Shown here: piece by piece, positions 35,842-53,759 of the stretch
How positions within the stretch are numbered: position 1 is the first letter of the stretch
Layout of the letters: the number at the start of each line of letters is the position of its first letter
Source of the DNA: Triglochin maritima
Taxonomy: Eukaryota; Streptophyta; Magnoliopsida; Alismatales; Juncaginaceae
NCBI GenBank assembly: GCA_963682175.1
Contig: OY821781.1
Span: 37,461,254-37,525,253, forward strand
DNA length: 64,000 nt
Reading direction: 5' to 3'
The notes under the pieces: generated by a model
The model's database searches: none
Seen by the model: the letters and a program-made list of their open reading frames with translations, nothing else
What the model was told of the DNA's origin: nothing
Program-made: the position numbers and the translations under genes

Positions 35842-37963
35842 TGTAGGATTTCATGTTTAATTATACATATATATATTCGAAATTTTTATGTATAATAAGG
35901 ATCAATTACAATTTTCTTTGATTTATTTCATGCATGCATCGGTTTGTTTTAACATCTAGTTTCAAAACTCTATTAAAACAAACAAGGGCTCCGAAATTCA
36001 TACCTAGAAGTTCTAAAAAACTTCTTGAAGATTCGGAGACGTTGGGGATGCTTCTCGCCGCGCCGGATGCCTCCGAGTGTTCACCGAAACCCTAAACAAT
36101 GTTGGAGAGAAAGGAGTTAGCCAATCGATCTCCAAACAAGCTTAGAATCTAGCTACAAACCCCTTCCTTAGCCTCTGAGATTTCTCCCTCCAAAGACTTA
36201 GAAAACTAAGAGAATTTTCGTGGGTTTTAGTAGTGAATTAGGAGAGAAAATAATTTCTGAATTGTGTATGCAATTAGGGAGAATAAGGACCTATTTATAG
36301 GTTCCAATCTTACTCTTAATCATGGCTATTCTTTAGCCACGGTTTTATGACAATTTCTCTCACAAACTAATTCCATAATGCATTATATGCACCCACAAAA
36401 CGTTTGACCAAATTTGGAACTAATCCAACCATCGATCAAATTAATCTCTTAATAATCAAAGGCAGAAAATCGACCGCTGTTCGGTTTACCGAGTCCCACT
36501 CGGTTAACCGAATTTGTCACGATCGTTTAACCGAGTACGTGACGGATGACCAAATCTTAAGGGGGAAAATTCTCCTTAACCGATCGGACTCATTCACGTC
36601 TAAGACCGAGTGCTATTCGGTTAACCGAAAATATCGGAACTTGACATTGTTCGGTCGACCGTTTCTGGTTCGGTACGCCGTACCAAAGCTCCAGGCACTT
36701 TGGTCAAGTTCGGTCAATCAATTACGATTATCCGTTCCACGTTCGGTTGACCGATCCATAGATCCTTCGGTCGACCGAACCTCAACGGATTACCGAACTT
36801 CTACCCGATTTTGCCTATTTCAAATTTTGGATTTATTTCCAACAAAATTTGAACTTAAGGGGGTTTTAGCAAATTCACAACTTATGCAATGTATTATCCT
36901 ATGCAACAATAAATTATTGCACCCCATAATATATGCATCTAATATGAATTTATCATGACTCTAATTATGTTTATATACAACATAATTGATTTTACTTGTT
37001 CACCACATGTGTCATATTTTCTATGAGAAACCCGACACATCATATGAACCAAAAATCAAGCTTCTTGTTTCACGGTTTTTGCGGTGTGACCTATGGGAGG
37101 ATCTAAACTAAGTTGGCAGTGATATTAAGAGCTTAATATCACAAGCTATAAGCGGTATCTAGCTACACATTATAGCTCCCAATTAGTTAGATGTCTTAAT
37201 TCCACTTGAACCAAAACCCGATCCATTTAGTGATGGAGTGCACCACTTGTGTCCGTCCCTTGCCTCATGATATTAAGAATACACACAAAGTAGTATTGTG
37301 TCATCTTTGTATTAGTATTCATTTCTTGATCTCTTTAAGCTAGTTATAAATATGTGACTTAACTCAAATCACATTGTGCACATTATAACTTTGCTTTATC
37401 AAGGGGCCCATTAATATCATCACTCAATTAAGAGGGGCAATGATAATCTTTTGACTAACTATCTTCTCCAACGAAAGTCATACTTAACCAACTAATGTCT
37501 TTACACTACACTCATCGATAGCTTAAGACACTAGTCTAATTAAGCAATTCTTAAGTGATCGGATATAAGTCTCATATCAAAGGACCAAAGACACAGTAAA
37601 ATATTAATGACACAGAAACACATTTCTATAATATTTCACTTGTTAGGTCTATTCAGTATACAAAAGTAATATTTTCCTCTTTTGCATACCCGTGTTGTCA
37701 CTCACTTGTAGAGCTACAATGATCTATGACCAACACGACAATCTTAACTCGGTAATTAATGTTCCATGTTAATTACCATGATTGCGAATATCTTTTGTTT
37801 TATGTAAACCAATATCATTTTAGAGCTCTACGGTTAAGGACGAAGAGTCTCTTCCTTAACACTTCTAAAAAACGAATAACATAAACAAGGAACAAAATGA
37901 TTTCTCATTCAATTCATAATAATTGGCATTTAAAAGTAAAACTTTTAGAACACATTCCCTTCA
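35842..37963 (-). repeat. Copia LTR (5' LTR in element orientation)
   Basis: Same length as the left LTR with about 15 differences seen by eye. Its TATA box (+ coordinates 36291-36300) would drive the genomic transcript on the minus strand. One palindrome-region change (GATAACCGAA to GATGACCAAA near 36546) shows the cluster has started to diverge. Confidence 0.95.
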
Positions 37964-38066
37964 CTTTTTGCCCTTAACAAATCAATTAATACCGATTTCG
38001 TCCCGTGTCTTTAAACAAGGTGTTTGACTCAGTTTTACTCACATTCCCAGTACAAACACCACGAAA

Positions 38067-39716
38067 ATGTCTGGCGAAGCACCAGAATCCGACGAGGTAA
38101 CGGGGGCGGAATTTTTTTTCCCGACTCGGACGTCTAGCTAAGCCGCCTCCACCCAGGTGGAGGCGTCTGTCTAACACGCCTCCACGTATATGGAGGCTTG
38201 TTTGGCAGATGTCTCCACCTTGGTGGAGGCGGCTTAGCCGAACGCCCATTTTTTTATTTTTTTTGTAATTTTCTATTAAATTCAAAATTTTCAAGTTCCA
38301 TTGCAAGATTTCGGTGGTGATGGAGTAGATTACAGTGAGCTTTTTGACAGTAAAGAAATATTTACAACAATCGAGGAAGTTTGTAAATGGGCGAAACAAG
38401 TTGCACTAGGAGCCGGATTTTTTTGGTTATATCATCATACAAACCAAAAGCAGATAACCGGATGGATTGTTACCTCAGATGTGATCGCAGACGTGAGATG
38501 AGTTCTCGTGATACGAGTATTGCACTGCGAAAGAATACGAAAAGAAAATGTTGCGGTTGTAGGTTTTTGGTAAAAGTGGTGGAGCGACGAGATCGTGATG
38601 GATAGGTCATTATTTCTAGTAGCATCTATGGGCGGCACAACCACCCACTTGCAGTTTATTCAGAGGGCCACCGACAGGTCAGCGGACTTAGTGCTGGGGC
38701 AAAGCAAATTGTTCGTGATATGACAGAGGCACAAGCAAGACCCCGTAACATTTTGTTGGCGGTAAAGAAGGAATTCCCGGACGATAATCTGAATCAAAGA
38801 CACATTTATAACTTCAGAGAGTACATGAGGAGGACGAAATCTGAAGACAGGAATCCCGCGCAGCAGTTTCTCAGGGAGACAGTGCAGCATAAGTATTTGC
38901 ATTGGATTGTGGCAGATGAAGAAACTAATGTCTTGACTCACGCATTTTTGGCACATCCAACTTCAGTTCAGTTGTTGCGTACATACCCATTCGTAATCTG
39001 TATGGATTCGACGTATAAGACGAACAAGTACAAGATGTCTTTGTTTGAGATGGTTGAGGTTACTCCAACAAACATGAATTTCCTCGTCGGGTATGCGATT
39101 TTGTAGGATGATACCGAGTCTAGTTACCGGTTGGTGTTGGAGAGGTTGTGAGATCTGTTATTGGATATTGTTAGCCCGACAGCAATAATTATGGACCGGG
39201 AGATGGGTCTGATGCGACCAGTGGCAGAGGTTTTTCTTGAGTCTGCTCATTTACTATCCACCTGACATATCAACAAAGGCGTGTACAACTACGCATACCA
39301 CGTATTCGGCCAGGAGAAGCAGCTTGCAGAGAGTTTTAGGCATGGAATGTGGAGGAGAGTCATGCTTTCTGATTCACAGACGAATTATGATAGAGCAGTC
39401 CGTAATCTAAAAGATTCTTACAACTCCTGGTCAGTACTGACGAAGTATGTGTAAGACACGTGGTTGGTACATAAGGAAAATTCGTGTTGAATTGACGAAT
39501 CAAGTTTTTCATTTCGGCAACACTACGAACTGTAGGGTGGAAAGTGCACATTCTGCTCTGAAAGAGTGGATCACTACATCGACTGCCGCTCTCGACACTC
39601 TTTTCGACCGCGTGAACTTGTCTATTGAAATGCAGCTGACGAATATTCGTAACTTTCTTGAAAATTCAAGACGTCAAAATTTAGAAAGTTACAGACATTT
39701 TATTCGTTTGGATTAG
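38067..39716 (+). pseudogene. MULE transposase with FAR1-like zinc-binding domain, decayed
   Basis: A short first exon (38067-38096, MSGEAPESDE) is followed by an intron with GC-rich palindromes and a long exon from about 38298. The FAR1-type N-terminal domain (YLRCDRRREMSSR, then CCGCRFLVK, then GRHNHPLA) precedes a MULE DDE core with CMDSTYKTNKY (first Asp) and IIMDREMGLM (second Asp), then HINKGVYNYAYHVF and a C-terminal block ending ESYRHFIRLD. The family binds element ends and cuts them out. It is broken by a frameshift in a T run near 38420, a lost acceptor base near 38298, and in-frame stops near 38602, 39103, 39149, 39263 and 39452. Confidence 0.85.
38128..38252. repeat. GC-rich palindromic block in the transposase intron
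   Basis: Three self-complementary pieces of CCTCCACC..GGTGGAGG type follow one another (centres near 38157, 38192 and 38222), each with GGAGGCGTCT-like edges. They can fold singly or with each other. The surrounding intron is AT-rich. A matching block lies in the partner gene (42465-42580). Confidence 0.8.
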
Positions 39717-40089
39717 TTGATGATTTCCCAGTATCTCCTATGCGAGACATTGGATGCGAGATGATGGAGTATTGGATGGAGTATTGGAACCGGTTACGTG
39801 GTGCATTTTTATTGTAATTTGTAATGTTTTTGTAATGTATAATATATCGTGTATTTGTACTTATATCGTGTTGTTCTTTTACTGTATTTTAAATTTAAAC
39901 ATTATTTGATATCTAAATAAATAAGTTGAAGATATTTTCGTGAAAAATAAATATTAAAAAATACAATAGTCAAAAAATATGTAGAAGATATGTTCGTCAG
40001 AAATAAATAATAAGAGTACACAAATAAGCATAAGCAAATACCAACAAATGTAGTAACAGTACAACAAAACGAAAGTAAAAGCAAGACAA

Positions 40090-42685
40090 CTACAACTCAG
40101 CATCTGAGTCATGGTCTGAAATGCCCAACTCGTTGTTACAATCCTCGATCAGGCGATCCCAATCTGTACATGCAAGTCTCGTCTCCTCAGTCGGCATGAT
40201 GTCTCTCTGTCGCAAGAACGACTGCGTAGACCGTATCGCTCTACTCATCCACTGTATGTAAAATAAAAATTAACGTACAATAACAAAATATACTTTACAA
40301 TTAAAAATAAAATTAGATAAACTTACCGCATCGGCACATGTCCTATCCAGTGGTCTCTCCGGTCTCGGAATGATACCGCGAACGAGTAGTGGATGTGAGC
40401 ACCTACTGAACCACTGCAAATAATTTGGAGCACAAGTGGAGGGGTCGCGGCTACGACTCAAATCGGCCAGGTGTAGTCGTCCTACTCTCGGAAATGTCCT
40501 CCAAACCGATTCCGCAGACGAAACGTTGTGTCTAACGTCGTACATCGTCGCAGTCGTAGACCGTACTGCATGCTCGGGCGTCGGGATGTCAACCGGGATC
40601 ACCTGAATGTAACCTAACTGACGTAACACACGATCATGTAAATAAGGCTCTGTGATATCCCTATAACGAATAACACCCATAAATGTAGTCCTGGGCACAG
40701 TTACAGCAGGCTCGGGACCATACGGTAACCACTCCGCCTAAACGTTTATACGTTAATAATAATAAATTTAAATTTAAATTTAAATAAACGTGAATGATAT
40801 ATACATTATATATCTGCGATGCAGTCATCTGATCTAGCCGTTTAAGAATAGAAAGAAGTCGACTCTCGCTCTTATCCTCCGCCCGGACAGCCCACATACG
40901 CGAACGATGATGGCCACGCTCAACAATCTTCCGCTCACGATGTGGACGGAAAGCAGGAAAATACTCATATATCCAAGCCTGCAGCAGTGTAAAACAACTT
41001 GTAATCTGACCACAATCAGCACGACTAGATATGCCCAGCTAGCAATACAGATATGTCAACGTCGCCGACCCCCGTGAGTAATGACCAATGGTATCTGGGT
41101 CCCTCGCCTCCAATAAGTCGCGTGGTCTCACTCTGGAACCGCTCTTGTCGACAAACAATACGCAGCCTAGCTGTAAGAAGAGATAAGCAGTCATCTGCGT
41201 ATCTTCAGTCTGTGGTGGTCGCCCCCGTCTGCAACACTCGTCCACAGCATCGATACTAACACCACCGCCACTCCACAATGAGCTATCCCGCCCAAGACCC
41301 TCCAGGCTGACACCCAGCAACTCAAATACATATAACTTCAGCTCAGATGTTGACGTCTGCGCACTGACCATGGGACCCTCAGCAGGAATGTGCAGAATCT
41401 GAAAGACGTCATGCAACATGATCGTCATCTCTCCGATCGGCAAGTGGAAAGTGTTGGTGTCAGGCTGCCACCGCTCCACGAATGCCGAAATCAACGGCAT
41501 GTCGATGCAGGAAAACATGTTGTACGACAAGTGACGCAATTCACTGTCAACCACGGTCGCCGTCATATCCTCAGTCATCACTGAACGTCATGCCTGCAAT
41601 GTCGTACAGGCTATGTGCCGATTATGGCACTTCAAAACCTTCCGTTCCTCGTCATCCCAGATGCGTCTCGCGACGTGGCATCCGAAACTCAAAATGACGT
41701 TGTCATCTACACGACCACCGGGTATAATATCTGTGACGATCCAAGACTCGTCATCACCCCTCTTCTTATTCTGAGTTCAGGCGTCTGCAGTGCACGAACT
41801 CGAATCACCGGTAACAAATCTACCACCTCGATACTTCCTAATGACCCACTAAGCTGAAGGACCACCGTGTCGCCCCCGTCCTCGACCGGACTGATGTACC
41901 GCTTTCTCCTGTGGCCCCAAGTCGTATCGACCACCATCGTCACTCTCGTCGTGACTCCTCACCTCATCAGAATCATCATCGTCGTCGAAAGAATCTCCAG
42001 GTGTCTGACGACGACGTAACAGCTCTCTCTCTCTCCTAACTGAAGCAGAAATACCACGTGTACGTGGATGACGAGGACCTGACTCGTCTGCTATACTACG
42101 TACAACGCGTAAGGGAATTGATTTCCTTTTTCCTCGACGGTAACCCGATGACTATTAATTTAATTTTAAAAATAAAAATTTATTAATAGATTTACTAAAA
42201 TAATTAAACTAATTATTAACTTAATAATCATTTTATTTAGCAATTATCAAAATTAATCAATAATCTTTTACTAAAATCTTACACAACTAATTACTAACAT
42301 AATAATCAAATTATTTAGCGATTTATTTATTAATTATCACAATTTATAATCAATAAACAATTTACTAAACTAATTTAACTCATTATTAACATAATATTCA
42401 ATTTATTTTAATTTTATCACAATTTAAAAAATTAAAAAAATTAAAAAAACTAAAATCGGGGCGTTAGCGGGAGACGCCTACCCTACGTGGGAGGCGTCTG
42501 CCGGAGACGCCTACCCTACGTGGGAGACGTCTCCCGCAGACGTCGTCGGGTCCTAGGGTCGGGCGTCCGCGGGAGCCACCCGACCCAACAATGTTTTTTT
42601 TAAATTAATTGAAATAAACAACGTAATTTACAAGATGTGAGTAGTCAGGGGTCTCCGCTGGTTCTTTTCCTGACCTCCGAGACAT
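40090..42685 (-). pseudogene. Plant mobile domain (PMD, MAIN/PP7L-like) gene of the MULE, decayed
   Basis: Exons on the minus strand: 42685-42632 (starts MSRRSGKEPAE), about 42150-40817, 40737-40327 and 40251-40090. The first long exon starts with a basic, serine/arginine-rich part and an acidic run (DDDDDSDE), then the PMD core: ERWQPDTNTFHLPIGEMT, VFQILHIPAEGP, GCVLFVDKSGSRV. Later exons give PRTTFMGVIRYRDITEPYL and VWRTFPRVGRLH. PMD proteins occur both as plant genes (MAIN, MAIL1, PP7L; silencing and genome stability) and as passengers of transposons. At least four in-frame stops (near 41855, 41775, 41593 and 41039) and a donor changed from GT to AT after TASQ show it is dead. Confidence 0.85.
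42465..42580. repeat. GC-rich palindromic block in the PMD intron
   Basis: Two pieces of GGGAGACGCCTACCC..GGGAGGCGTCTGCC type follow one another, then a variant ending GGGCGTCCGCGGGAG. They are self-complementary and stand out from flanking AT-rich DNA. Remnants occur in the second element at 51468-51518 and 53328-53420. Confidence 0.8.
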
Positions 42686-42828
42686 TTTATATTGTGAATA
42701 GAAGAGTGATATGAAGAGAAAGTTGTGTTAAAAGAGTGAAATGAAAAGTTATATTAGTAGAAATGGTAAAAGGCAAATGATAATCTTACGGACGATTTAA
42801 GAAGTTTTACGAGGACGAATAACAGTTC

Positions 42829-45420
42829 AGTTTAAAAATATCAAATTATAAATATTAAACAAAATTTATCATATTATTTTTGGAACATGTAACAATTTAG
42901 ATTTACCACATTTTTAACAAAATGTATTTTTTTCAAAATTCATGGGTACTATACCAATTATAATTTTTGAGATGGGTAGCATACCAATTTTAATTATTGG
43001 GATGAGTACCACAACAATATTTCTTAATTAGTAGGTTAATACTGCATTAAAACAATTTAGATCAAGAAATCATAGGTATTATGTCAATTTTGAACCTTTT
43101 GTTATGTACCGCAGCAAAAAAACCATTTCTTTTTTACTTGTTCTTAGTTAAATTGGAGCCGCTTATTAGAAATCTAGATATCCTAAAAGGTGGGCCATCT
43201 AATTTGTACATTTTGAACCTTATTGATTTGCTTTGTTGGTTTGATCTCCGTTTCCTAGAATTTAGGTATTCTTACGGACTACTTCTTGCCATGTCCAATG
43301 ATCCGTGTCGCATCTGAAATTCTAACTAAGCAGAAAAAAATTCAAAAGAGTATGTAGTGATAATGTCTCGCGTTATTGTTCTGAGAGAACTTCACTACCA
43401 TTCTACATTCAACTTACATTTTAGGACACGATCCAAACCTAATCGTATTTGACCTCGACTTTTACTATGAGACTTGTCTTAATGGCACTTATGTTTATCT
43501 CAACCAAAAAAGAGAAAGCAGTACATATCCTTACCAATGCAAGAAATTATTGTTTAAAGTACAGTAGTATCGTATTCGATCCACTTGGATTGCCATGCTA
43601 CTGTCGTATCCATCTCCAAAAAGTTCATAATTTTTTGACATTTCCCTACACGTTACAAAGCAATCAAAACATGTAAACTGCTCGACTCCGAGGTGACCAT
43701 TTGAAGCAATAGTCATGCAGTGAGGTAGGAGTGTTGGGCATGCTTGTATAATCCATTATCATTACCTATCCAAGCAGCATAACACTCATAAACGCAAACT
43801 ACAAGACGTGACGTTCAAAGAAGCGGACTCCAAAGACGTGCGGGGATCCAAGAAAGAAAACGAACTTTGGATGGAACCCAATGTGATTTGAAAAGTCTAT
43901 TAAAAATGACAAGACACCACACAAATCAGTGGTGTCCTTTGACCAAAATACTGCGAAATCAGTGACGTAATAAATAAGCGAGACCAACGGTATAGGCTAA
44001 GCTCATTTTAAAAATTTGTTGGATAAATTTTGCAAACTCATTTAACAAGTTCCAATTAGCTCGTTTGGAGAAGATTTGGTAATCCAACTACAAACTCATA
44101 ATACATGAATTTATGTGACAAACTTCATCTATGAAGTGACCCACATTTCTCGGACAAATAAGACGACAATATCATGTTAAAAAATCACGGTCATTCTCTT
44201 TCTAATTCAGAAGAGAAAAACTCACTGCACTTCCATGTTCTTACCGTGTTACACTTAAAGAGGACAGATTGTGAAAATTTATGTATAGCCTAGAAGATTA
44301 ACACGGCAGAAAAACACACCAAAAAACCAAAAACACGTAATCTGAGCAAAAAGACTACGAAGCTGATTATAGTCTCTTGGAAACAAAGCAAAATCAAAAT
44401 CAAAATCAAAGGTCCACTGAAGAGCGAAAAGGGAAACCACAGGATCGTCTCCTATGACTGGATAAGGAGTGTAATACGAAATCATACCAGAGATAGAAAA
44501 TGTCCGGGTGAACAAACATATCGCCACTTTGGGTTGTAATTTTCCGGAGATGAAACCACATAAACTAAGAAAGATGTGTACCATTGTCAAATTCTTCTGT
44601 CTTCATTTACCTTCTTTCCATTCATAGCACTTCATTCTGGAGGTACAAAAAAATGGAGATGTCATATGGCTGTTGTAGCTGGTCTTTGATAATAAAAGCT
44701 AAAAGCACCACTGGAGCAGCAAGGAACTTACATCGTTAGAGAAACGGCACCAGAGGACCGTTAAAACCAGAAAAGATCACCTGGAATATTACAATCCTTT
44801 TGAGTATCTAACTAAAACGGATCCAGGTGATCGATCGGTAGCTCTGAACCAAAGAAACAGCAACAATTAACATTTACAAGAGCCCCGGAATCCTGAATCA
44901 AATGGAATGCACAAAGCACAATTGTTACAAGAAAACCTATGACGAACCAAGTATATATATACATATAAATATAGGTTAAAACAGAATATTTGACACAGCA
45001 TCTGAGGTACATGGTCAATTAAATGCAGAATGGTATTCGGATAACTTTTTGCAGCTACGAACGAACCAGCACTCTTGCTTTTATGTCGAAACCAGCATTT
45101 AGCTTCATACAATGTCACTGTAGGCATCTAAAAGGACAATGTGGCATCATCCAGAAAAGAAAAACAATACTTTGGATGCGCTTGGAGCTTCTAGTCATTT
45201 GTAATCCTGTGGTACGGTGCTCTCTCCACATTTGTCCCTGAACATCAAAGTTGCCCATAAGGAAGGAGTTCAGATTCCCTAAAAATTAGATACTATATAC
45301 ATCTTCAGCTTGTGAAATCCGTGCATTAAGTTCACAAATTCAGACCCAGTAAAGGGGAACACTGAAGATAATCCCTATCTGACTTACACATGGGTTTCGA
45401 CGCATTGCTTTGAACTACCA
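42829..45420. other. Intergenic DNA and 3' UTR of the CK1 gene
   Basis: No further gene was recognised. The part nearest 45420 presumably holds the 3' UTR of the kinase gene on the minus strand. Confidence 0.5.
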
Positions 45421-50943
<5,523 letters not shown>

Positions 50944-51366
50944 GCCCTAGAGAGGGGGAAGGCGCGATCTGGTGGGAGAAGAAGACGACGAAGAGGGGAT
51001 TAGGGGTAGTTTCGGAAATGCGGTGGTATTTATTTGACAGTCATCTGAAAATAGTCTCTGGTTTCGGAAATACGGTCATATTTATAGAACAGTGACGTAC
51101 AAATTGAAATCAATTTCTCTTAGGCGACAGCGGTACAGAACTTGTGTGTCACACCTAAGACCCAAGACTGATGTGTTCCAACTCTTAGGCGACTAGTATT
51201 TATCTTATGTGACAAATACTAAATTATTATTCATCGTCAGAAAACTACTTAAATCGTCCGTATAGATTACCATTTTGCCCTTCTACCCTTTATACTTATA
51301 TATCTCTTCATTTCACTCTCCCTACATCACTCTCTCTTCGTATTACTCTTATATTCACTAGAAAGA

Positions 51367-52420
51367 ATGTCTCGGAGGTCAAAAATAGAATCAACAGACG
51401 CCCCGGATTACTCAAATCTGATAAAATGTCTTCTTTTGTTTTGTTTTGTTTTTAAATTTTGGGTTGGGCGTCCGCGGGAGACGCCTCCCCAAAGGATGGG
51501 GTATCTCCCGGAGACGCCCCCAATTTATTTATTTTTTAATTATTTAAATTGATTATAATTTGTGATAATTGCTAAATAAATTGATTATTCTGTTAATAAT
51601 TAGTTAAATTAGTTTAGTAAATCATTTATTGATTATAATTTGTGATAATTACTAAATAAATTGACTATTAAGTTAATAATTAGTTTAATTATTTTAGTAA
51701 AAGATTATTGATTATAATTTGTGATAATTGCTAAATAAATTGATTATTAAGTTAATAATAAGTTTAATTATTTTAGTAAATCCATTAACAAAATTTTATT
51801 TTTAAAATTGAATTAATAGTCATCGGGTTACCGTGGAGGAAAAGGGAAATCAATTTCCTTACGCGCGGTACGTAGTGTAGTAGATGAGTCAGACCCTCGT
51901 CATTCACGTAGACGGGGTATTTCTGCTTCAGTTAGGAGAGAGATATATATTTTACGTTGTCGTCAGACACCTGAGCATTCTTTCGACGACGAGGATGATT
52001 CAGATGAGTTGAGGAGTCACGACAAGAGTGACGATGGGAGCATGTATGGCTTGGAGCCACAGGAGGAGGCGATACAACAGTATGGTCGAGGACGGGGGCG
52101 ACATTGTAGTACTTCGGCTGAGTGGGTTGTTAGGAAGGGTCGAGGTGGCTGGTTTGTAACCGGTGATTCGAGTTCGTGCACTGCAGACGCCCGAACTCAG
52201 AAGAAGAAGATGGGTGAGGATGAGTCTTGGATCGTGACGGATATGATGCCCGGTGGTCCTCTAGATGACAGTGTCATTTCGAGTTTCGGAGGCCACATCG
52301 CCAAACGCATCTAAGATGACGAGGATCAGAAGATTTGAAGTGCCATAATCGGCACAGAGCTTGTATTACATTACAGGCTTGGCGTTCAGTGATGACTGAT
52401 GATATGACGGCGACTATTAG
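51367..52420 (+). pseudogene. Truncated PMD gene, 5' part
   Basis: Exon 1 (51367-51420, MSRRSKIES..) is followed by a damaged donor (AT for GT) and a GC-rich palindrome remnant. Exon 2 opens at 51820 (SSGYRGGKGKS) and reads through an acidic run, GRGRGRH, WIVTDMMPGGPLDDS and GGHIAKRI, then meets a stop at 52312 where the relative has Trp. Everything after TDDMTATI is missing. It can make no PMD fold. Confidence 0.8.
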
Positions 52421-52439
52421 TGATAGTGAAAGTTACCTC

Positions 52440-53490
52440 TCCAACACTCACTGGTAACTAAACTCGGTCTCATCCTTCAAAATCGCATATCCGACGTGGA
52501 AATTCATGTTTGTTGGAGTAACCTCAATCATCTCAAACAAAGGCATCTTGTACTTGTTCGTCTTATATGTCGAATCCATGCAGATTACGAAATGGTATGT
52601 ACGCAACAACTGAACTGAAGCTGATTGTGCCAAAAATGTGTGAGTGAAGACATTAGTTTCTTCATCTACCACAATCCAATGCAAATAGTTATACTGCACT
52701 GCCTGACTGAGAAACTGTTGAGCGGGATTCATGTCTTTAGATTTCGTCTTCCTCGTGTACTCTCTGAAATTATAAATGTGCTTTGATTGGGATTATCCTC
52801 CTGGAATTTCTCATTTACTTCCAACAAAATGTTATGTGGTCTTGCTTGTGCCTCAGTCATATCACGAACAATTTGCTTGGCCCCAACACTAAGTCCGCTG
52901 ACCTGTCAGTGACCCTCTGAATAAACTGCAAGTGTGTGGTTGTGCTGCCCATGGGTGCTATTAGAAACAACGACTCATCCTTCACGATCCCGTCGCTCGA
53001 CTAATTTTACCAAAAAAAGACAACCGCAACTTTTTCCTTTTGTGTTCTTTCGTAGTGCAATACTCGTATCACGAGAACTCATTTCATGTTTGCGATCACA
53101 TCTCATGTAACAATCCATCTGGTTATCTTCTTTTGGTTTGTATGATGATATAACCAAAAAAAATCTAACTCCTATTGCAACTTCTTTCGCTCATTTACAA
53201 GTTTCATTGATTGTTGTAAATATTTGTTCACTATCAAAAGCTCACTGTAATCTTCTTCATCACCACCGAAATCATGCAACGGAACCTGGAAAAAATTAAT
53301 TTAACAGAAAATTAAAAAAACATAAAAAACGGGGCGTCTTAGCCAGACACCTCCACGTTAGGGGCGGCACCTTGCTAAAACGCATCTACCATGGTGGAGG
53401 CGTCTTACCTAGACGCCCGAGTCGGAAAAAAAATCCACTCTCGTTACCTCACCGGATCCATGTGTTTCGCCAGACATTTTCGTGGTGTTG
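52440..53490 (-). pseudogene. Truncated MULE transposase, 5' part
   Basis: On the minus strand the start MSGETHGSGE (near 53475) is followed by an intron, an intact acceptor before VPLHDFGGD near 53285, then the FAR1-like part (MDCYMRCDRKHEMSSR, CGCLFLVK) and the first DDE Asp in CMDSTYKTNKYKM. Similarity stops at TEFSYQ near 52448, before the second Asp. Frameshifts occur in the middle. It cannot be an active transposase. Confidence 0.8.
53328..53420. repeat. GC-rich palindromic remnant in the truncated transposase intron
   Basis: CCTCCACGTTAGGGGCGGCACC and CTACCATGGTGGAGGCGTCTT pieces match the palindromic block of the larger element but are decayed. The centre CCATGGTGG remains perfect. 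Confidence 0.65.
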
Positions 53491-53759
53491 GTACTAGGAA
53501 TGTGAGTAAAACTGAATCAAAAATCTTATTTAAAGACAAATATAAGTATCTTCTTTGTATTTAACTTGTTTATTAGTGTGAAAATCAATCACCTTTTACT
53601 TTATCAAAAATTGTATTTTTAAACAATACAATAAAAAATGCAAGTGATAAGGTAACGGTGACACGAAGTGTTTCGTGTATCAAGACTTGTCATCTTTGTA
53701 TAAATACTTTTCACATAAATACCACCACATTTCGAAACTACCCTTAAGTCTATCATTCG

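Larger units (their letters stand above)
28025..37963 (-). mobile_element. Full-length Copia LTR retrotransposon, apparently young
   Basis: Two LTRs of 2,122 bp (28025-30146 and 35842-37963) flank a 5.7-kb interior read on the minus strand. Terminal dinucleotides are TG..CA. Flanks CTTTTT (28019-28024 and 37964-37969) form the target duplication, read as 5 or 6 bp because of the T run. A primer-binding site for initiator tRNA-Met, a polypurine tract and one uninterrupted gag-pol frame are all present. By eye the LTRs differ at about 15 positions, mostly transitions, under 1 percent, so the insertion is recent. It may still be able to move; expression cannot be judged here. Confidence 0.95.
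27971..42828. mobile_element. MULE with transposase and plant-mobile-domain genes, invaded by Copia
   Basis: Left terminus 27971-28009 and right terminus 42790-42828 form a terminal inverted repeat of about 39 bp with several mismatches (left GAACTACTATTGG.., right reverse complement GAACTGTTATTCG.., both continuing to CTTAAATCGTCC). The Copia element 28025-37963 sits 16 bp inside the left repeat; without it the MULE is about 4.9 kb. It carries a FAR1/MURA-like transposase on + and a plant mobile domain gene on -, facing each other, both ruined by stops. Both first introns hold a GC-rich palindromic block. No convincing 9-bp target duplication was found. A shortened relative lies at 51221-53560. 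Confidence 0.85.
51221..53560. mobile_element. Internally deleted, inverted relative of the MULE
   Basis: The left end 51221-51259 matches the MULE terminus (ATTCATCGTCAGAAAACTAC, then TTAAATCGTCC). From left to right it holds the 5' half of the PMD gene (+) and the 5' half of the transposase gene (-), the reverse of the order at 27971-42828. The two halves meet near 52430, so both 3' ends have been lost in one internal deletion. A good right terminal repeat was not found; the right limit is set by the end of similarity around the transposase start near 53480. Confidence 0.75.

Noticed and set aside
37986..38399. 137-codon minus-strand frame across the MULE palindromes (LHLGGG-type peptide)
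   Set aside because: It is antisense to the transposase first exon and intron and consists of the palindromic repeat; no independent support.
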